Positions 52,826 to 61,169 of a DNA stretch of 64,000 nucleotides are shown here, one piece after another; the stretch's first letter is position 1, and each line of letters opens with the position of its first letter. Source of the stretch: WRGT01 sp942493035. GTDB taxonomy: Bacteria; Spirochaetota; UBA4802; UBA5550. Under the pieces are notes generated by a model. It saw nothing but the letters and a program-made list of their open reading frames with translations. It did not search any database and was not told the origin of the DNA. The translations under genes were made by a program, and so were the position numbers. The stretch is from positions 3,968,001 through 4,032,000 of the forward strand of contig OW818666.1 in assembly GCA_942493035.1 (NCBI GenBank), read 5' to 3'.

Positions 52826-53368
52826 ATGGACCGTAAGATACTTTTTAAATATATTGCAGGTTACATATTCGGAGGGACATTTTTTCTTCTGATTATTCCC
52901 GGAGTGTTATACTCTGTTTCTTTTTCTGCAGGTTCATTACTCTCATCTGTAATTTTTAATAGTGAATTGTTGAAATTAATAATAGCAGTGATTTTTTTCA
53001 TCCCGGGGGTTGTCTTCATGGCCTGGTCAAACGCAGCTCTTTTTTTTATAGGGAAGGGGGGGCCTGCTGAAGGATTCGGTATCGAGATAAGTCCGAAGAC
53101 AAAAGTTCTTGTTATAAGTGGTCCCTACAGATACACGAGAAATCCCATGGTATTCGGAGCATATTCTATATATATCGGATTTTCGATTTTTCTTAACTCA
53201 TTCGTTGTGCTGCTTCTTGTAATTTTACTGTTACCTGTTATCATTATATACTTAAGAAAGTCAGAGGAGAAACGGCTGCTGAAGGATTTCGGTGATGAAT
53301 TCCTGGAATACAAAAAGACTGTATCCATATTTATTCCACTACCTCCGAAAAATACTTACTCCTCATAG
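52826..53368 (+). CDS. Isoprenylcysteine carboxyl methyltransferase-like membrane protein
   Basis: 180 residues with about four membrane helices. The C-terminal half carries GPYRYTRNPMVFGAYSI and ERR-like EEKRLLKDFGDEFLEYKK, the ICMT/PEMT-type SAM-binding signature (RxxRNPMxxG and E-x-F-G-x-E/Y). Bacterial members methylate unknown, probably lipid-linked or isoprenoid, substrates. It is 21 bases after the peroxiredoxin and may be co-transcribed. Its end overlaps the convergent recX by 13 bp. Confidence 0.85.
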   Translation: MDRKILFKYIAGYIFGGTFFLLIIPGVLYSVSFSAGSLLSSVIFNSELLKLIIAVIFFIPGVVFMAWSNAALFFIGKGGPAEGFGIEISPKTKVLVISGPYRYTRNPMVFGAYSIYIGFSIFLNSFVVLLLVILLLPVIIIYLRKSEEKRLLKDFGDEFLEYKKTVSIFIPLPPKNTYSS

Positions 53369-54045
53369 TCTGTTTTAATTCTTCTCAAAACCCTGTTGAT
53401 CGATTCGAAGTCAAAACCTCGCCCTCTTAAGAAATTTGATACTTTCATGAAACTATTCTCTTTATCTTTGACAGATTTATATTTCTTCATAGCTAACTCA
53501 TAGAGTGCATCTTCATCGGGAACATCCGCTCCCGATTCACGCATAACCTTGTCTATAATTTTACGACCGATACCTTTCCGGTAAAGGTCCCGGACAATGA
53601 TATCTTTTCCGGATTTCCCGGACTTCATTTTTGCTTTAACGAAAGACATGGAGAAGTCAAAGTCATTGAGATACCCTTTCTGCTTCAAATAATCGAGCGT
53701 CTCTTCAATGTGCTTTTCTGAAAAATTCTTCTTTTTCAGGTACTGACGCAGTTCATCGACGGATCGTCCCCGCACAGTTAACTGGTTGAATGCCTTCTCC
53801 ATGCATTCAAACTTTTTCGATTCTTCATAAATCTCCATATAGCACTCTGTAGTGAGAGTTGTACCGCTGGATAATTTATACATGGAGTATGCATCAAAGG
53901 ATATTTTGAGCTTTTCACTGTTATCCAGTTCAAGTTGAACGTAGTTGTCTTTAAATATTAGTTTTATAACAACCGGCATAATCCTCCAATAGCCCCGTAC
54001 ATCCGGATGCTGTAAAGCTTCATCAATAATTGTCTTACCTTGCAT
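53356..54045 (-). CDS. recX: Regulatory protein RecX
   Basis: 229 residues, modulator of RecA filaments. Tandem helical repeats typical of RecX are seen: RGRSVDELRQYLKKKNFSEKHIEETLDYLKQKGYLND in part as RSVDELRQYLKKKNF and YLKQKGYLND, DFSMSFVKAKM, and VSNFLRGRGFDFESINRVL. The N-terminal 70 residues are beta-rich and longer than in many RecX proteins. Its start overlaps the preceding secreted-protein gene by 11 bp, an odd neighbour; recA is not in view. Confidence 0.87.
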   Translation of the reverse strand: MQGKTIIDEALQHPDVRGYWRIMPVVIKLIFKDNYVQLELDNSEKLKISFDAYSMYKLSSGTTLTTECYMEIYEESKKFECMEKAFNQLTVRGRSVDELRQYLKKKNFSEKHIEETLDYLKQKGYLNDFDFSMSFVKAKMKSGKSGKDIIVRDLYRKGIGRKIIDKVMRESGADVPDEDALYELAMKKYKSVKDKENSFMKVSNFLRGRGFDFESINRVLRRIKTDYEE

Positions 54046-54673
54046 TGTACAGAAGCCTTATATCATTATCAAGCTCAATATCCTCCGCATAAAATTTCCA
54101 GACATTTTTCGAAGTACATTTTCCGCTGAATGATCCGGGAAGATGTTTTACACTGCTGCAGGGCATAGTGTCTGGGCTTTTAACGCGGACAAAAAGTTTT
54201 TCAACTTTTCCTTTCCAGAGGGAACCGGTTCTGAGGATATATTCTATATAATATCCCTGTATTTCTAAATCTTTTTCTAAATTTACATATGGTATAGTGT
54301 ATGTATAGCGGATAATATGTACAGAGTTCTGCTTATCGGAGAGTGGGGCTTTAAATTTATAGATAGAACCGTATCGATCTTTGTTTATTTCATAATAGTA
54401 TCCCGGAGGAGCAGTTTCAAAAACCGTATCTAAATTTACACCATCCCACTCAGCGGTAAAATTATCATAACCGAACCAGTATGTTCCAGGAAATCCCATT
54501 TCGCCCGCATATCCGGAAGTGTTGTTAAAATGAAAGACAACCTTTACTTCTGCTGTATTATTACTGTGTATATCGATATAAACGTATTCCTCCTGAAGTA
54601 CAGGCTCTACATCCGCATATGCTGAGGCGAGAGAGAATAGGAAGAGAAAAAAAATTAAAGTCAGATTTTTAAT
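54035..54673 (-). CDS. Hypothetical exported protein with apparent ATT start
   Basis: Unrecognised. The frame has an ATG at 54499, but it runs on upstream to 54673, where it encodes a perfect signal peptide: KNLTLIFFLFLFSLASAYA, then DVEPVLQEEY. No ATG, GTG or TTG lies between the previous in-frame stop and the signal; the codon at 54673-54671 is ATT, overlapping the TAA stop (54671-54669) of the upstream gene. So translation may restart at ATT by coupling, or the start has mutated. About 212 residues, with many Tyr and beta segments (GYYYEINKDRYG, DLEIQGYYIEYIL). Probably periplasmic or surface-exposed. Confidence 0.6.
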   Translation of the reverse strand: MKNLTLIFFLFLFSLASAYADVEPVLQEEYVYIDIHSNNTAEVKVVFHFNNTSGYAGEMGFPGTYWFGYDNFTAEWDGVNLDTVFETAPPGYYYEINKDRYGSIYKFKAPLSDKQNSVHIIRYTYTIPYVNLEKDLEIQGYYIEYILRTGSLWKGKVEKLFVRVKSPDTMPCSSVKHLPGSFSGKCTSKNVWKFYAEDIELDNDIRLLYNAR

Positions 54674-55400
54674 ATTTTTTCTCTTCTAAATCATTAAAAG
54701 TATCTTCTCCCATTTCAACAAGGAAGATCAGATTAATATCAGCAACGCACGTATCCTTAAACTTTGAACCGGGGTAAACGCTCAAAATTTCCATCTTTAT
54801 TTTTTTTACCACAATCGGTGTTTTTAAAAGAAATCGCTGACCACCTCCATCATAGTCACTATAATAGCATTCGTCATTTTTATCACGAATACACTTATCA
54901 AAGCTCTTTTTATTTGTTTCGAAATCAGGGACTTTTTCCTGACAGAATGACTCAACATCCATCTTTCCACCGGCAAGATCTCTGCTGCATGAATTATCTT
55001 TAAATGTCGCCTTAACTGTTTTGATCTTACCATCTTCAAGATATAGTGTAAACATTACATCCTTGATCCGGTTATTTTTAAAGTAGATAGTTCTTGTCGG
55101 CCCGATTCCGTTAAGAGCTGATATGCCGTATATTTTCACAGGCTCAAACTCTGCAGTAACTGACTCGCCAATACCATCGTCGCTTTTTCCTTCACACCAG
55201 GCGGTCCCGGATTTTTTATCAAATGCTTTATCTGCATCATAGTATGTTTCATATTTATCTTTTTCAATCAGAGTGGAGCTTGCTGATGTTTTCGAGAGTT
55301 TTAATACAATATGTCCCAGATCAACTGAATCACTGTAAAGTGCGGCACCCTGGAAACAGAACAAAATAATTGATAAAATAAAACATGTTTTTAAATTCAT
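54669..55400 (-). CDS. Exported protein with NADase-type glycan-binding (discoidin-like) domain
   Basis: 243 residues. A signal peptide (NLKTCFILSIILFCFQGAALYS) precedes a discoidin-like module: SASSTLIEKDK, DADKAFDKKSGTAWCEGK, GIGESVTAEFE, ALNGIGPTRTIYFKNNRIKDV. This is the pattern of the domain named NADase-type glycan-binding, common in spirochaete exported proteins. A role in carbohydrate or surface binding is likely. Four or more Cys may form disulfides. Overlaps the next gene by 5 bp. Confidence 0.8.
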   Translation of the reverse strand: MNLKTCFILSIILFCFQGAALYSDSVDLGHIVLKLSKTSASSTLIEKDKYETYYDADKAFDKKSGTAWCEGKSDDGIGESVTAEFEPVKIYGISALNGIGPTRTIYFKNNRIKDVMFTLYLEDGKIKTVKATFKDNSCSRDLAGGKMDVESFCQEKVPDFETNKKSFDKCIRDKNDECYYSDYDGGGQRFLLKTPIVVKKIKMEILSVYPGSKFKDTCVADINLIFLVEMGEDTFNDLEEKKY

Positions 55401-55452
55401 AACAGATCTCCTGTTTAGTGTATTTGACGATTGAAATAGTACTGACTTCAGG

Positions 55453-55503
55453 TTTCGACTCCGCTTAACCAGCGTTAATTTACGATCCCTGAGCGGAGTC
55501 GAA
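55453..55503. repeat. Inverted repeat TTCGACTCCGCT / AGCGGAGTCGAA
   Basis: Perfect 12-bp arms (55453-55464 and 55492-55503) with a 27-base loop, in the gap upstream of the exported-protein gene. Same look as widespread dispersed repeats of environmental bacteria. Only one copy in this window. Confidence 0.55.
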
Positions 55504-55712
55504 GGGCTAATTGTATTAATTCATTTATTAACTGCTATAGTGTAAAAATACATTCATTTGATGTTATAGAAAAAAATTTCAGCAATATTGATATTTAACT
55601 TATAATGATAAACTATGGAATTGTCAATTTCGGGGAGTTTTTTTATTACGGCAGGTCATTGAAGTATTTGCAGAATAAAATTTCGTCGTAATTGTTCAAA
55701 ATCTGGTAGCAA

Positions 55713-55742
55713 AATTTATCTCCGCCGCGGCGGAGATAAATT
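55713..55742. repeat. 30-bp perfect palindrome
   Basis: Reads the same on both strands: AATTTATCTCCGCCG and its complement. A related imperfect form (TCTCCGCTGCGCCGGAGATAA) lies at 57175-57195. Located 39 bases before the rpsI terminator. Confidence 0.7.
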
Positions 55743-55780
55743 ACTAACGGTTTTTGAGCTGTTACATTTCGTTTAAGCAC

Positions 55781-55812
55781 AAAAAAAAGGATGCATAAAG
55801 CATCCTTTTTTT
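55781..55812 (-). terminator. Terminator of the rplM-rpsI operon
   Basis: AAAAAAAAGGATGC - ATAAA - GCATCCTTTTTTT: GC stem with A- and T-runs on either side, 24 bases past the rpsI stop. Works on both strands. Confidence 0.88.
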
Positions 55813-55835
55813 CTGTATATATTGTAAGATAAATA

Positions 55836-56225
55836 TTAACGTTTTGAAAACTGAAATTTCTTTCTCGCCTTTTTCTGACCAGGCTTCTTTCTTTCAACTT
55901 TTCTTGCATCACGTGTAATAAAACCGGCTTCTCTTAGAGGTTTTTTGAGTTTTTCATCTGTCTGTACAAGACATCTTGCAATACCCATTTTAACTGCTCC
56001 AGCCTGACCTGACCAGCCGCCGCCGCAGACATTAGCCATTACATCGTAGTTCTCAAGCTGACCAACATGCTCAAGAGGCTGTCTTACTATAAGTCCAAGT
56101 GTCATTCTTCTGAAATATTCACCGATCGGTTTTTTATTAACTATGATCTGACCTGTACCGGGCTTGAGCCATACCCTTGCAACTGAGGTCTTTCTTCTTC
56201 CTGTAGCATAAATCTTTTCTGCCAT
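55836..56225 (-). CDS. rpsI: 30S ribosomal protein S9
   Basis: 129 residues. YATGRRKTSVARVWL at the start, YDVMANVCGGGWSGQAGAVKMGIARCL in the middle (seen as GGGWSGQAGA) and the basic tail ERKKPGQKKARKKFQFSKR are S9 hallmarks; the last three residues normally reach the P-site tRNA. AGGAG 8 bases before the ATG. Second gene of the conserved rplM-rpsI pair. Confidence 0.97.
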   Translation of the reverse strand: MAEKIYATGRRKTSVARVWLKPGTGQIIVNKKPIGEYFRRMTLGLIVRQPLEHVGQLENYDVMANVCGGGWSGQAGAVKMGIARCLVQTDEKLKKPLREAGFITRDARKVERKKPGQKKARKKFQFSKR

Positions 56226-56252
56226 TTAAATTTCTCCTTTAAATCCCGTATA

Positions 56253-56693
56253 CTATAGATTGATTATTTCTGGTAACTGAGCTTCGTGCGGATGCTTGTT
56301 GCCGGCATATATTTTCAGATTAGTCATTTGTACTCTGGCAAGTCTGCTCTTGGGAAGCATTCCCTTTACAGCGTGCATAATTACAAATTCAGGCTGCTCT
56401 TTCATAACCTTCTTGATGTTTGTAAATCTCTCACCACCCGGATACTGTGTGTGTTTGAAATAATCTTTATCAGTTGATTTCATACCTGTAAGAACGATTT
56501 TGTCGGCGTTGATAACGATTATATTATCACCCATATCCTGATTAGGTGTATACTCAGGTTTATGTTTTCCTCTAAGGATAGTTGCAATTTGAGTGGCAAG
56601 TCTTCCAAGTACTTTTCCTTCTGCGTCAACAACATACCATTTCTTCTGAATCTCTGCTTCTTTCATCGAATAAGTTTTTTGAATATCCTTCAT
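56253..56693 (-). CDS. rplM: 50S ribosomal protein L13
   Basis: 146 residues. KKWYVVDAEGKVLGRLATQIA, YTPNQDMGDNIIVINADK, HTQYPGG and GMLPKSRLARVQMTNLKIYAG are L13 motifs (each given in short). GAGG lies before the ATG. Twenty-seven bases separate it from rpsI. Standard housekeeping operon. Confidence 0.97.
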   Translation of the reverse strand: MKDIQKTYSMKEAEIQKKWYVVDAEGKVLGRLATQIATILRGKHKPEYTPNQDMGDNIIVINADKIVLTGMKSTDKDYFKHTQYPGGERFTNIKKVMKEQPEFVIMHAVKGMLPKSRLARVQMTNLKIYAGNKHPHEAQLPEIINL

Positions 56694-57060
56694 CTAAAAG
56701 CCTCACATAACTCTATAAATTCTTAATTTTCTCAGTATTTCTCTTTAATCATTTTAATGAATAAAGAGTTAAACTAACACATCGCAATTGGGGGCAAGTG
56801 GTAGTTATAAATTTCTTTTTACATTAAATTGTGCAGAAAATACAGCTACTGCATATTTTTTACATAACAAGGGTATAAAACAATATATACCCGTAAACCT
56901 GTCAACGAAATTAATGACATTTTTTATTCAAATTGGAATTAATTCAAGCCATTTAACTCCTTTTCCAATTAATATCGAATGGTAATGTATTAATCAACGA
57001 ATTATGTCTTATTAGAAGCTTACCAATTTACGGGGGAGGTGCCAAAAACTCTGTTTCCAT
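56694..57060. other. AT-rich intergenic region upstream of the ribosomal operon
   Basis: No coding frame I can support (a 65-codon plus-strand frame lacks any recognisable feature). The promoter of rplM-rpsI must lie at its left end; no clear boxes were identified. The tandem-hairpin repeat starts at its right end. Confidence 0.35.
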
Positions 57061-57119
57061 GACCGCAGGGAGCCCTGCGGGGCTTATAAAGGGGCTACCG
57101 CCCCTTTGCCCTGTATAAA
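57061..57119 (+). repeat. Tandem-hairpin repeat, copy 1
   Basis: Two hairpins in a row: CCGCAGGG-AG-CCCTGCGG and AAAGGGGC-TACC-GCCCCTTT, then CCCTGTA. The same 59-bp sequence with about four differences is at 59491-59549, same orientation. The two bracket the LEA14-like and manC genes. Confidence 0.8.
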
Positions 57120-57301
57120 GATTGAGTTATTGAAACTGCCCTTATGTAAACACGCATAAACATGTGTTAAATTGTTCTCCGCTGCGCCGGAGATAAAATA
57201 TCACCTATTTAAGATGAATAAAAAATAAAATTGAGTTGAGGAAAACTCAATAAAAATATTAATAGAATTACAAATTAAACTTTAACGCGGAGCAGGGCAA
57301 A

Positions 57302-58306
57302 ATGAAAAAAATAAAGATTTTTTCTATAATTTCTCTTTTTATTCTAATGATATCTACCAGCAGCAGCGCACTTGAATTGCCGGACAGCATCGCCGGAATC
57401 AAAGTTCCAAAGCCGACTGCTAAAATAATTAATTTTGATATAGAGGCTATAAGCTTCACTGATATTACACTTCTTTTTGATGTTGAGATTTCGAATCCTT
57501 ATCCGGTAAAACTTAAACTGAGTAAAGTTGAATCTACTTTTTTTGTAGAGAATAAACAGTTTTTTAAAACTGCAACTGACAAACTGAAAATTAAAGCTAA
57601 GGGGAAGGAGACAACCAGACTCTTTGTCAGTATAAAATATGCTGATATGGCTAAAATTGTTAAGGATTATCAGAATAAGGATTCTCTGGAATGCGTTGTT
57701 GATATGGTGATTGTTCTTCCTCTTCCTGATTCTGTTTCTAGTTTAGGAAAGGATGTAACCTTTAAATTTCAGCTGAAAAAAGAAGTACCTGCTATTAAAC
57801 CTGAAATAAATATTGCTAATTTTACTGTAGTTAAACCTTCAAAAGCAGATATAGAAAAAGCTATAAAAAAAGCTGCAAAGAAAAATCTAAACGCGGATGC
57901 TATTACTAATATGTTTGGAGCTATTTTAGACGGCAAAAATCCGGCCAAGGTTATAAACCCTGCTGATCTTGATCTGAAAATGAAAGTGAACTTTGACGTT
58001 GTCATGAAGAATAAAACCAAAGCTGCAGTATTTTTTAATGATCTGAATTATGATTTTAAAGTTAACAGCAGCAGACTGGTTGAAGGATCGACAAAAGATA
58101 TTAAAAATAAACCCGGAGAATATATTCTGAGCATCAGCAACGAATTCAGTTCCAAAGCTCTCGGTTCTGCTATCCTTAAAGCATTCAAAGACGGGAAGGG
58201 AGATTTTGCCCTTACCGGATACTCAATGGTTAAGTTTCCTGATAAAATCAGGAAGACACCGCTTAAACTAAACTTCGATGAAAAGGGAGTACTCTCAATA
58301 AAATGA
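57302..58306 (+). CDS. Exported LEA14-like (WHy domain) protein
   Basis: 334 residues. A signal peptide (KIKIFSIISLFILMISTSSSA) is followed by two LEA14/WHy-type beta domains: residues about 45-155 (ITLLFDVEISNPYPVKLKL, the NPY/NP motif) and 165-330 (MKVNFDVVMKNKTKAAVFF, GEYILSI). LEA14-like proteins are thought to protect against desiccation or act as lipid/peptide-binding modules; bacterial function is unknown. The stop overlaps the manC start (ATGATAA), so both are translated together. Confidence 0.8.
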   Translation: MKKIKIFSIISLFILMISTSSSALELPDSIAGIKVPKPTAKIINFDIEAISFTDITLLFDVEISNPYPVKLKLSKVESTFFVENKQFFKTATDKLKIKAKGKETTRLFVSIKYADMAKIVKDYQNKDSLECVVDMVIVLPLPDSVSSLGKDVTFKFQLKKEVPAIKPEINIANFTVVKPSKADIEKAIKKAAKKNLNADAITNMFGAILDGKNPAKVINPADLDLKMKVNFDVVMKNKTKAAVFFNDLNYDFKVNSSRLVEGSTKDIKNKPGEYILSISNEFSSKALGSAILKAFKDGKGDFALTGYSMVKFPDKIRKTPLKLNFDEKGVLSIK

Positions 58307-59364
58307 TAATTCCAGTAATAATGGCAGGCGGAGCCGGTACAAGACTCTGGCCTATGAGTACCGAGGATAAGCCCAAGCAGTTTCACAACATGTCCGGTCA
58401 CGGGACTCTGCTTGAAGAGACTATTAACAGACTCAAGCCAGTTAGTCCCGAAGAGATAGTAATAGTCTCTGCAAGAAAATATGAAGACTTATCTCTGACT
58501 GAAATAAAAAAAACCGGACTTAATGGAACAATCCTTTCCGAACCGATGCCGAGAAATACTGCAGCTGCTGTTCTTTATGCTGCGATGTTTCTGAAAAAGA
58601 AGTATGGTGATCCGGTAATGATAGTGCTTCCTGCTGATCACTTTATTAAAGATATTCCTGGCTTTACTTCTGTTATAAATAAGGCTGTATCTCTTGCAGA
58701 GAAAGGGTCATTATCTACAATTGGAATAAAGCCGGAGTATCCTGAAACCGGTTATGGTTATATAAAGGGTGTTGAGCTTATTGACGGCGCGTCTGTCGTT
58801 GAAAAGTTTGTTGAGAAACCGGGATTTGAAACAGCAAAAGAGTATGTTGCTGATGGGAATTATTACTGGAACAGCGGAATATTTGTATGGAAAACATCCG
58901 TAATTATTGAACGGTTCCGTGAGCTGCTGCCTGAGATGTATGCACAGTTTCTTAAACTCGAAGCTTTCTCTCACGAAGAGATTGCATCAAATTCATCTGA
59001 AATATGGTCGTTAAAAGAAAAAATATTTTCTGCGATAAAATCCATCTCTATCGACACTGGAATACTGGAAAATTCAGATAACAGAATGGTTATCCCGGCA
59101 GATTTCGGATGGGCCGATCTGGGGAGCTGGAAGGCTGCTGATGATATTCTTGATACAGATGAAAACTGCAATAGAACGCAGTCTCCGGAAAATTCCATTT
59201 TTGTTAAGAGCGCGAATTGTACAGTCTTGAGTGAAGGGATGAGAATTGCCGTTGTTGGAGTCTCGAACATTGTTGTGGTTCAGTCCGGGAATGATATTCT
59301 TGTAATTGATAAAGATTCGTCTCAGGATGTAAGAGCTGTTGTAGATATAATCAGGAAGAAATAA
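58303..59364 (+). CDS. manC: Mannose-1-phosphate guanylyltransferase
   Basis: 353 residues. It makes GDP-mannose from mannose-1-phosphate and GTP. The nucleotide motif IMAGGAGTRLWPMS, EPMPRNTAAA, LPADHFI, FVEKPG and FGWADLGSW are all present; the separate C-terminal phosphomannose isomerase domain of bifunctional enzymes is absent. GDP-mannose is needed for surface polysaccharides. ATGA overlap with the LEA14-like gene. Confidence 0.94.
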   Translation: MIIPVIMAGGAGTRLWPMSTEDKPKQFHNMSGHGTLLEETINRLKPVSPEEIVIVSARKYEDLSLTEIKKTGLNGTILSEPMPRNTAAAVLYAAMFLKKKYGDPVMIVLPADHFIKDIPGFTSVINKAVSLAEKGSLSTIGIKPEYPETGYGYIKGVELIDGASVVEKFVEKPGFETAKEYVADGNYYWNSGIFVWKTSVIIERFRELLPEMYAQFLKLEAFSHEEIASNSSEIWSLKEKIFSAIKSISIDTGILENSDNRMVIPADFGWADLGSWKAADDILDTDENCNRTQSPENSIFVKSANCTVLSEGMRIAVVGVSNIVVVQSGNDILVIDKDSSQDVRAVVDIIRKK

Positions 59365-59490
59365 AGAAGATTTTATTTACCATATCTCTTTACCTGCGGA
59401 AATACCGGTTTGAATTTTGCTGTGCATATTTGAGTCAGTAATTTTATCCAATAACTCAGTTAATGGTTGCTCTAAAAATTCCGTTTTAGA

Positions 59491-59549
59491 GACCGCAGGG
59501 GGCCCTGCGGGGCTTTTAAAGGGGCTACCGCCCCTTTGACCCTGTAAAG
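59491..59549 (+). repeat. Tandem-hairpin repeat, copy 2
   Basis: Direct repeat of 57061-57119, with GG instead of AG between the first arms, T for A in TTTTAAA and one extra A before CCCTGTA. Placed 126 bases after the manC stop. Confidence 0.8.
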
Positions 59550-59583
59550 TTGGTATTTCTTTTATTCTTTTAGTTGGTATTTT

Positions 59584-60138
59584 TCATTTCTTTTCTCCGA
59601 ATTTCTCTCTATGAGTAAACTCATGTATTTCCCGTCTTTTCGGTCCCTCTTTTTTAAATTCAACAGGCTGGCCGATGGGCAGAATTCCCAGAAGCTCATA
59701 TGGAGAAGTTACATTGAGGAGCTTAGCGCATTTTTCATGATCCAATAATCCCACAACAACACCGCCGAGTCCTATATTATGAGCAGTGAGCATCATGTTC
59801 TGTACAGCAATCCCAAGATCAAACATATACCATGAATCAAATTTAGTCCGTTTTACTCCGTCTCTGAATCCGGGAAGATCATTTTTTCCGCAGAATGCTA
59901 TAAGCACCGAAGCTGACTCCGAACATTTTCTTGCAGGATTGGTTTCGGAATATGTTTCAACTATCTGTTTTATTAACTCTTTATCGCGTATTACAATAAA
60001 TTCCCAGCACTGTGTGTTGGACCATGATGGAGCCCACTGAGCTGCTTCGAGTATCTGATTTATCTCTTCATCTGTTACATTGTGATCTGTAAATTTTCGT
60101 ACCGATCTTCTTGTCATTATAGCTTCATGAAGTTCCAT
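59584..60138 (-). CDS. Nitroreductase family FMN protein
   Basis: 184 residues. RRSVRKFTDHNV at the start binds FMN; AAQWAPSWSNTQCWEFIVI and GLGGVVVGLL with GILPIGQP are standard. It reduces nitro compounds, quinones or flavins with NAD(P)H; a special partner cannot be inferred. Convergent with manC, across the repeat at 59491. Confidence 0.9.
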   Translation of the reverse strand: MELHEAIMTRRSVRKFTDHNVTDEEINQILEAAQWAPSWSNTQCWEFIVIRDKELIKQIVETYSETNPARKCSESASVLIAFCGKNDLPGFRDGVKRTKFDSWYMFDLGIAVQNMMLTAHNIGLGGVVVGLLDHEKCAKLLNVTSPYELLGILPIGQPVEFKKEGPKRREIHEFTHREKFGEKK

Positions 60139-60254
60139 TGCTTACCTCTTTTTAATGATCGTTTTTAGTGATTATTTAGCTATGAAAAAAGATGCAGAAA
60201 ACTAATGAAAAAATATATATCTCCGTTGATTTTCAAACATAACTTGAAATATAG

Positions 60255-61169
60255 CTAAGTAGTTACCTTTTCTATATATTTAATAAAGTTTTCTGTACCG
60301 GTGTTAATTTTATTAAGTATCTTATCCGGCAATATAATATCATCATATTTTTTTTTCAATTCGGTCTCTATTGTATTTTTTAAATCTTCAATAGATAATG
60401 AAGTGTATTCTGATGAATAAATTATATTGAAATCCTGATTCATTATTCCGGTTAATTTACTGTGATACTCTGACGGATTGAGTGCAGCTATTTTACATCC
60501 GCAGGCATCTGCTTCAAACATTGTCAGTCCGAAGTGTGTTATAACAATCCTTGACCTTGCAATGATTTCCGCATAGGGAATCTCTGATTTCAGAATTTCT
60601 CCGGTGAAATTATCCGCTTTTCCTTTTTTCAGTAAAATCGAATTTATAGATTCAGGGATAGATTTTTTTATTGATGTGATAAGTTCAGAGGAAGGGTCAT
60701 ATCCTGCATATATGGTTACATCAATATCTTTAGAAATAGATTTATGTTTTAGTTGAGAAATCCCTTCGGCAAAGTTATATCCGTAGATGAAAAGTGACGT
60801 TTCAAGTTTAATAATGGATTCTGTATCTGATGGTACAGGGAGAAGGTTTAGATTGTAATCAGCGAAGGCTTTACCATCTCCGGAGTCGTCAATAGCAAGT
60901 ACCGGAGCTGTTTTACGAAGTGAATTAATTTCATCTACAGATGAGTCACGCATATCTTTTATAATGAGATCCGTATCCGGCGGTATTGAATCAGTCAGCA
61001 GATAGGTGAATTTGTTTTTTACAGGATGATGGTTTTGTGTGAGATATATTGATGCTGAAAGATTATTTTTCATGTTTAAATGAACGGCAAGATTGAGCAT
61101 TCTTTGAATATGACCGGTTCCGAGGATTCCGCCGGTTCCGGTAACGATTAAAATCTTTTTTTTATCCAC
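60255..61169 (-). CDS. PseG-like nucleotide-sugar hydrolase / GT-B-fold protein
   Basis: 304 residues. TGTGGILGTGHIQRMLNLA at the N-terminus (the GxGHxxR pattern of PseG and MurG-like enzymes), DLIIKDMRDSS, DDSGDG and ITHFGLTMFEADACGCK near residue 215 match the PseG/UDP-sugar hydrolase group, which removes UDP in the pseudaminic acid pathway. The sugar cannot be proven. Overlaps the SpsF-like gene by 8 bp; belongs to the glycan cluster with 61162 and 61914. Confidence 0.75.
   Translation of the reverse strand: MDKKKILIVTGTGGILGTGHIQRMLNLAVHLNMKNNLSASIYLTQNHHPVKNKFTYLLTDSIPPDTDLIIKDMRDSSVDEINSLRKTAPVLAIDDSGDGKAFADYNLNLLPVPSDTESIIKLETSLFIYGYNFAEGISQLKHKSISKDIDVTIYAGYDPSSELITSIKKSIPESINSILLKKGKADNFTGEILKSEIPYAEIIARSRIVITHFGLTMFEADACGCKIAALNPSEYHSKLTGIMNQDFNIIYSSEYTSLSIEDLKNTIETELKKKYDDIILPDKILNKINTGTENFIKYIEKVTT

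Noticed and set aside
56788..56985. 65-codon plus-strand frame in the AT-rich gap before the ribosomal operon
   Set aside because: No ribosome site, no recognisable domain, and composition like the surrounding non-coding DNA.
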